Shown here: piece after piece, positions 7,847 to 10,988 of the stretch
How positions within the stretch are numbered: the stretch's first letter is position 1
Layout of the letters: each line of letters begins with the position of its first letter
Assembly (NCBI GenBank): GCA_016296205.1
Contig: JAEDJS010000062.1
Span: 1-10,988 of the forward strand
Direction of reading: 5' to 3'
Length of the DNA stretch: 10,988 bases
DNA from: Treponema sp.
GTDB lineage: Bacteria > Spirochaetota > Spirochaetia > Treponematales > Treponemataceae
Made by a program: the position numbers and the translations under genes
Notes under the pieces: generated by a model
The model's database searches: none
Seen by the model: the letters and a program-made list of their open reading frames with translations, nothing else
Told to the model about the DNA's origin: nothing

Positions 7847-9403
7847 ATGAAAAAAATGAACAAGATTATTTCCATGGTTACAGTTGTTTTTTTGCTATCA
7901 TTGTGGTCATGTGAATCAACAAAGGTTGTAAATCCCCCGGAAGAAGGTCAAACTCAGGTTCAGGGGCAGGAAAATCAGTCTCAGACACAGGAAACTCAGT
8001 CTAAGGAAGAACAGAATCAGTCTGCAGAAACAAAACCTTCTGAAAACAAATCTGCAGCAGAAGCTCAACCTCAGGAAAATAATCCCCCGGAACAGTCAAA
8101 AGAGCCGGAAAGAGTTTATACACCGGTAGAAGCAGTAATAATTCAGGTTCAGAAAAATATTAAAGCCGGGAAAAGGAATGTAGCTGTATCATATCTGGAA
8201 AACCTTGAAGAACCAGAACTGCAGAAAGATTTTTCTGTAAGAATGATTTTATGTTCACTTTTAATAAGCCAGAAAGAGTATGAAAAAGCAACAGTAATCT
8301 GTGAAGCCCTTAAATCAGAGTATCCTGGAAATGTTGATGTTCTTGAATTAAGTGCCATGCTTAACCGGGCAAAAGGCAATCAGTCAGAAAGTACGGCAGA
8401 GCTTACGGAAATTTTAAAGAAAGATCCAAAAAATCCAGAAGCAAACAAAGCTATGGGAGACGCCACAATGCTTTCTAAAAATTACGGCGTTGCAAAAGTT
8501 CACTATAAACGTGCTCTTGAATCAAATGAAAACGACGAAACTGCTATGCTGGGATATGCCCGTGCCTGCTACTTTATGGAAGAAGATGAAGAAGCAAGAA
8601 AGTATCTGGAAAAGTTGATTGAACAGAATCCCCGGAATGATGAAGCTTACTATAATCTGGCAAAACTGGAATATGTTCAGAATAATTTTAACAAAGCCGT
8701 AATCGCCATAGAAAAAGCAATCGAACTTAACGGCACAAATTATGATTACTGGATTGAATATGGACTTGATTCCCGCTATATGGGAAATTTTAAGAAAGCT
8801 GATGCCGCGTGGAGTAAAGCAATTCAACTTGACCCTGAATATTTCCTGGCTTATGCATACAGAGCCGGTCTTTACGAAGAAGAAGAAAGAGTTGAAGAAG
8901 CAATAAGAGATTATAGAAAAGTTCTGAAGCTTAATCCAAAATATACTTATGCCTATGAAAGTCTTGGCCTTTTGTATTTTAAGGCAGAACAGTGGAAGGA
9001 ATGTGCCGGTGCTTTTATGAAATGCCGTGAATATAATCCAGCAGATTACACATATCCAATGCTGATAACTTACGCTTTGTATAAAATGGGCAAGCCTTTT
9101 GATTCAAAAGAATATGCTAATCAGGCTCTCCGCAAGATGAACAGGGAATCTGTTGAATATACAATGCTAAGATGTTTACATGACGGAGCGGGGGATGATC
9201 CACTTTTGCGGAAAATTCAGAAACTGGAAAGTCAGACTAAAAAAACACAAATGTACTTTTATCTGGGGCTGTTTTATGATATGTTTGCATCACCACAGCT
9301 GGCCAATGCATATTTTGAAAAGGTTGTGGCACAGAACGACCAGGTTCATTATGAATGGACTTTGGCCAATTGGAAATTAAAGCATTTTGTGGAGCAGGAA
9401 TAA
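7847..9403 (+). CDS. TPR-repeat lipoprotein
   Basis: The 518-residue protein begins with a basic n-region and a hydrophobic core, ending in LWSC with Cys22 as the probable lipidation site. Trp at -2 is unusual for E. coli-type rules but spirochaete lipoboxes are loose. Residues 23-90 are a disordered Gln/Glu/Ser/Asn-rich linker. From 128 to 399 the sequence divides into eight successive 34-residue units (128, 162, 196, 230, 264, 298, 332, 366), each with the TPR pattern of aromatic/Ala/Gly positions and a terminal N-P or D-P. The clearest units are 230-263, 264-297 and 332-365. A ninth TPR-like unit is at 468-501. Such proteins are scaffolds for assembly of envelope complexes; the partner is not known. 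The ATG has AGGA 10 bases upstream. The stop is 3 bases before the TraB-family gene, so the two form an operon and may be translationally coupled. Confidence 0.92.
   Translation: MKKMNKIISMVTVVFLLSLWSCESTKVVNPPEEGQTQVQGQENQSQTQETQSKEEQNQSAETKPSENKSAAEAQPQENNPPEQSKEPERVYTPVEAVIIQVQKNIKAGKRNVAVSYLENLEEPELQKDFSVRMILCSLLISQKEYEKATVICEALKSEYPGNVDVLELSAMLNRAKGNQSESTAELTEILKKDPKNPEANKAMGDATMLSKNYGVAKVHYKRALESNENDETAMLGYARACYFMEEDEEARKYLEKLIEQNPRNDEAYYNLAKLEYVQNNFNKAVIAIEKAIELNGTNYDYWIEYGLDSRYMGNFKKADAAWSKAIQLDPEYFLAYAYRAGLYEEEERVEEAIRDYRKVLKLNPKYTYAYESLGLLYFKAEQWKECAGAFMKCREYNPADYTYPMLITYALYKMGKPFDSKEYANQALRKMNRESVEYTMLRCLHDGAGDDPLLRKIQKLESQTKKTQMYFYLGLFYDMFASPQLANAYFEKVVAQNDQVHYEWTLANWKLKHFVEQE
9396..9399 (+). 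promoter_or_regulatory. Ribosome site of the TraB-family gene, inside the lipoprotein reading frame
   Basis: AGGA lies within the last codons of the lipoprotein gene, 7 bases before the ATG at 9407. The stop and start codons are 3 bases apart. This arrangement points to translational coupling of the two proteins. Confidence 0.55.
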
Positions 9404-9406
9404 TCA

Positions 9407-10618
9407 ATGGAAAATAAAGATAATATTCGCCGTCTTACTTTAAATGGAGTTGAATATGTCCTTCTTGGAACAGCTCATGTGAGTCAGGAAAGTATCAGTG
9501 AAGTAAACCAGATAATTCAGGAAGAAAAGCCTTCTGTTGTAGGTATTGAGCTTGATGAAGGCCGTTATGCCAGTTTAACAGATCCAGACAGCTGGAAAAA
9601 AACTGATGTTTCAAAGGTTTTAAAGCAGCACAAAGGTTTTCTTATGCTGGCAAATATTGTTCTTGCGGGCTATCAGAAAAAAATGGGCCTGGGGCAGGGG
9701 GTTAAACCAGGCGATGAAATGGTTGCTGCAATAAAGAAATGCGACGAACTGGGAATTAAAAAAGCAATGGTAGACAGACCAATAGCAACAACTTTGCGTC
9801 GTGCGTGGGCAAAAAATTCACTTTTTGGCAAGGCTACTCTTATTGCTGCTTTAGGTGCCAGTGCTTTTAGTAAAGAAGAAGTTGATCCTGTTCAGATTGA
9901 AAACTTAAAGAAAAACAGTGAAATGGATTCCATGATGAACGACCTGTCAAAAGAAATGCCAAAAGTTAAGCAGGTATTGATTGATGAACGGGACCGCTAT
10001 CTTGCTTCAAAAATATTCGATGCCGCTCAAAATCAGTCTAAAATTGTGGCAGTTCTTGGTGCGGGGCATCTGAAGGGCGTAGAAAATCACCTTAAAGAAC
10101 TTTCTGCAGGCACACTCAAATCTGATGTATCTGATATTGATGTTGTTCCCTCAAAGTCTTTCCTGTCAAAATGTCTTGGGTGGATTATTCCTGTTATTAT
10201 AATTGCACTTCTTGCCTGGGGATTTTATCTTGGCCGGGGAAAAGAAATGGCTCTTGCGTGGGTTTTGTGGAACGGGTGTCTTTCTGCCGCTGGTGCAATT
10301 TTGTGCGGGGCTCATCCTCTTACAGTTCTGGTGTCATTTGCTGGGGCTCCTTTAACTTCTCTCTGTCCGTTTATTGGCGTGGGAATTGTTGCAGGACTTG
10401 TTCAGGCGTGGGTATGTAAGCCAAAAGTAAAGGATCTGGAAAATGTTACTTCAGATGCAATGAGTATTAAAGGTTTTTATAAGAACAGACTTTTAAAGGT
10501 TCTGCTGGTGTTGATTTTTACAAGCATTGGCAGTAGTCTGGGAACTTTTATTGCAGCGGGAAAATTTGCAGAAATCCTTAGTAAAGTAAAAAATGTTGCA
10601 GTTGATTCTTCACTTTAA
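9407..10618 (+). CDS. TraB/PrgY-family membrane protein (predicted metalloprotease-like fold)
   Basis: The 403-residue protein has the TraB/PrgY/GumN signatures: LLGTAHVS (19-26) with His24, VVGIELDEGRY (44-54) with Glu48 and Arg53, DERDRYLA (193-200) and VLGAGHLKGV (216-225) with His221. The C-terminal third is hydrophobic, with likely membrane segments near 258-275, 282-300, 304-336 (perhaps two) and 361-383, so the domain at 1-250 is probably cytoplasmic. The family takes its name from enterococcal pheromone shutdown proteins and is related to Tiki proteins, which are held to be metalloproteases. Here the long form with a multi-pass tail resembles archaeal and spirochaete members, whose role is unknown. 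The name should not be read as plasmid transfer TraB. It follows the TPR lipoprotein by 3 bases. No terminator is seen directly after the stop; the first plus-strand one is at 10755-10795. Confidence 0.93.
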   Translation: MENKDNIRRLTLNGVEYVLLGTAHVSQESISEVNQIIQEEKPSVVGIELDEGRYASLTDPDSWKKTDVSKVLKQHKGFLMLANIVLAGYQKKMGLGQGVKPGDEMVAAIKKCDELGIKKAMVDRPIATTLRRAWAKNSLFGKATLIAALGASAFSKEEVDPVQIENLKKNSEMDSMMNDLSKEMPKVKQVLIDERDRYLASKIFDAAQNQSKIVAVLGAGHLKGVENHLKELSAGTLKSDVSDIDVVPSKSFLSKCLGWIIPVIIIALLAWGFYLGRGKEMALAWVLWNGCLSAAGAILCGAHPLTVLVSFAGAPLTSLCPFIGVGIVAGLVQAWVCKPKVKDLENVTSDAMSIKGFYKNRLLKVLLVLIFTSIGSSLGTFIAAGKFAEILSKVKNVAVDSSL

Positions 10619-10667
10619 AAATAACAAAACTTTCAATATACTAACAAAAAATTAGCAGTAATGTTGA

Positions 10668-10696
10668 TTGACAATAATGAATATTTAGAATAAATT
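10668..10696 (+). promoter_or_regulatory. Promoter of the candidate small RNA
   Basis: A perfect TTGACA (10668-10673) is followed after 17 bases by TAAATT (10691-10696), a 4/6 match to the -10 box. The predicted start is near 10703, inside a region with no open reading frame. It is the best -35 box in the window. Confidence 0.5.
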
Positions 10697-10699
10697 AAA

Positions 10700-10796
10700 A
10701 TTAGCTTGTAAATAAGCTGATAAACTCTCTCCGATGTTCCTTTTTAAGGGACTTGCGGGTATTTGCCAGTGTTTCTGACGGATACCCGCTTTTTTG
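10700..10796 (+). ncRNA. Candidate small RNA with three hairpins and intrinsic terminator
   Basis: Between the TraB-family gene and tRNA-Thr lies a compact unit of about 95 bases. Stem 1 pairs ATTAGCTT (10700-10707) with AAGCTGAT (10714-10721), with one G-U pair and a 6-base loop. A pyrimidine-rich single-stranded run, CTCTCTCC (10725-10732), follows. Stem 2 pairs GTTCCTT (10736-10742) with AAGGGAC (10746-10752), one G-U, with a 3-base loop. Stem 3 is the terminator (10755-10789 plus a T run). No start codon with ribosome site and no reading frame of useful length fits. It does not show the conserved parts of SRP RNA, tmRNA, RNase P RNA or 6S RNA that I would expect. If +1 is at 10703, three bases of stem 1 are lost but the AGCTT/AAGCT core stays. 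It may instead be just a structured 3' end of the upstream operon. Confidence 0.42.
10755..10795 (+). terminator. Rho-independent terminator
   Basis: GCGGGTAT (10755-10762) pairs perfectly with ATACCCGC (10782-10789). The stem continues inward through two G-U pairs, a G-C pair and a C-A mismatch to CAG/CTG with a TGTTT loop. Six T residues follow (10790-10795). There is no matching T run on the other strand, so it acts on plus-strand transcripts: the candidate small RNA and any read-through from the lipoprotein-TraB operon. Confidence 0.85.
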
Positions 10797-10887
10797 TTAG
10801 TTTTGGCCGGATTGCAATGAAAAATAAAGAATTTTAATGAATTTTGGGAAATTTAACGGAATTCATAAAAAAATTCAAAATTCAATC
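10797..10887. other. AT-rich spacer between terminator and tRNA promoter
   Basis: No gene is seen here. It holds an imperfect AT-rich inverted repeat, ATGAATT (10837-10843) with AATTCAT (10860-10866). A/T tracts at 10867-10886, directly upstream of the tRNA -35 box, could act as an UP element. Confidence 0.4.
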
Positions 10888-10916
10888 TTGACTAAATTAA
10901 ACTTGTTGTGTATATT
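10888..10916 (+). promoter_or_regulatory. Promoter of tRNA-Thr
   Basis: TTGACT (10888-10893) and TATATT (10911-10916) are each a 5/6 match to consensus with an ideal 17-base spacer. A start near 10923 would leave a precursor leader of about 13 bases before the tRNA. A/T tracts lie just upstream, as is common for strong stable-RNA promoters. Confidence 0.75.
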
Positions 10917-10935
10917 CAAACAACACTAATTATCT

Positions 10936-10988
10936 GCTCTTATAGCTCAGTCGGTAGAGCACATCGTTGGTAACGATGAGGTCAGCGG
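10936..10988 (+). tRNA. tRNA-Thr(GGT), 3' end beyond the window
   Basis: The first 53 bases are visible. The acceptor strand is GCTCTTA (10936-10942), then TA, then a D arm with stems GCTC and GAGC around AGTCGGTA. The anticodon arm is CATCG (10962-10966), loop TTGGTAA, CGATG (10974-10978), with anticodon GGT at 10969-10971, reading Thr codons ACC/ACT. The variable loop and the start of the T arm (GCGG) reach the window edge. The 3' acceptor strand and CCA are not seen. Confidence 0.93.

Noticed and set aside
7935..8085. Repeated CAG/GAA-rich codons in the lipoprotein linker as a tandem repeat tract.
   Set aside because: The units are irregular in length and sequence; this is low-complexity coding for a disordered linker, not a clean DNA repeat.
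9407..10618. TraB name taken as evidence of a conjugative plasmid or pheromone system.
   Set aside because: No relaxase, pheromone receptor or transfer gene is present; the family is broad and chromosomal copies are common.
10700..10790. Riboswitch, T-box or attenuator reading of the hairpin unit.
   Set aside because: The next gene is a tRNA with its own promoter 90 bases downstream, so there is no coding gene to control in cis, and no T-box or known aptamer motif was seen.
10837..10866. AT-rich inverted repeat ATGAATT/AATTCAT as an operator.
   Set aside because: Seven-base AT-only-type repeats are frequent by chance in such sequence, and this one is offset from the tRNA promoter boxes.

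Overview
The window looks like part of a spirochaete chromosome, most probably a Treponema. The sequence is visibly AT-rich. It has a TPR lipoprotein with a loose (LWSC) lipobox next to a TraB-family membrane protein, and a large single-pass envelope protein that matches no family I can name. The genus call rests on gene content and general look, not on a search. I see no insertion sequence, phage gene, CRISPR array or sign of recent transfer.

Layout, left to right. Positions 2-730 (+) hold the 3' end of a glycoside hydrolase family 3 gene that begins outside the window. It converges, with a 3-base gap, on a minus-strand operon that runs from 5849 down to 734. In transcription order this operon holds a six-hairpin (GH63/MGH1/trehalase-like) glycosidase, a Ppx/GppA-family protein with a C-terminal HD domain, and polyphosphate kinase Ppk1. 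The spacers are only 18 and 22 bases. A candidate promoter with an extended -10 lies just upstream of the glycosidase. Positions 5964-7784 (-) encode a 606-residue protein with one N-terminal membrane segment. It diverges across 62 bases from a plus-strand pair: a TPR lipoprotein (7847-9403) and a TraB/PrgY-type membrane protein (9407-10618), only 3 bases apart. The last 370 bases are non-protein-coding: a promoter-hairpins-terminator unit that looks like a small RNA (about 10700-10796), an AT-rich spacer, and the first 53 bases of tRNA-Thr(GGU) with a good promoter.

The ppk-ppx pair should set the level of inorganic polyphosphate, and a glycosidase in the same operon suggests a link to carbohydrate reserve or stress metabolism (inference). 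The lipoprotein-TraB pair and the 606-residue protein all belong to the cell envelope and share a short divergent control region.

The observations most worth a second look are these. (1) A possible unannotated small RNA with a perfect TTGACA box, three hairpins and a terminator. (2) A probable leaderless start for the 606-residue protein. (3) A Ppx-family protein whose three nucleotide/phosphate-binding motifs are all altered while its HD metal-site residues are intact. (4) A glycosidase whose predicted general-acid Asp appears to be Phe. None of these is proven by sequence reading alone, and I do not see a clearly new multi-gene system.
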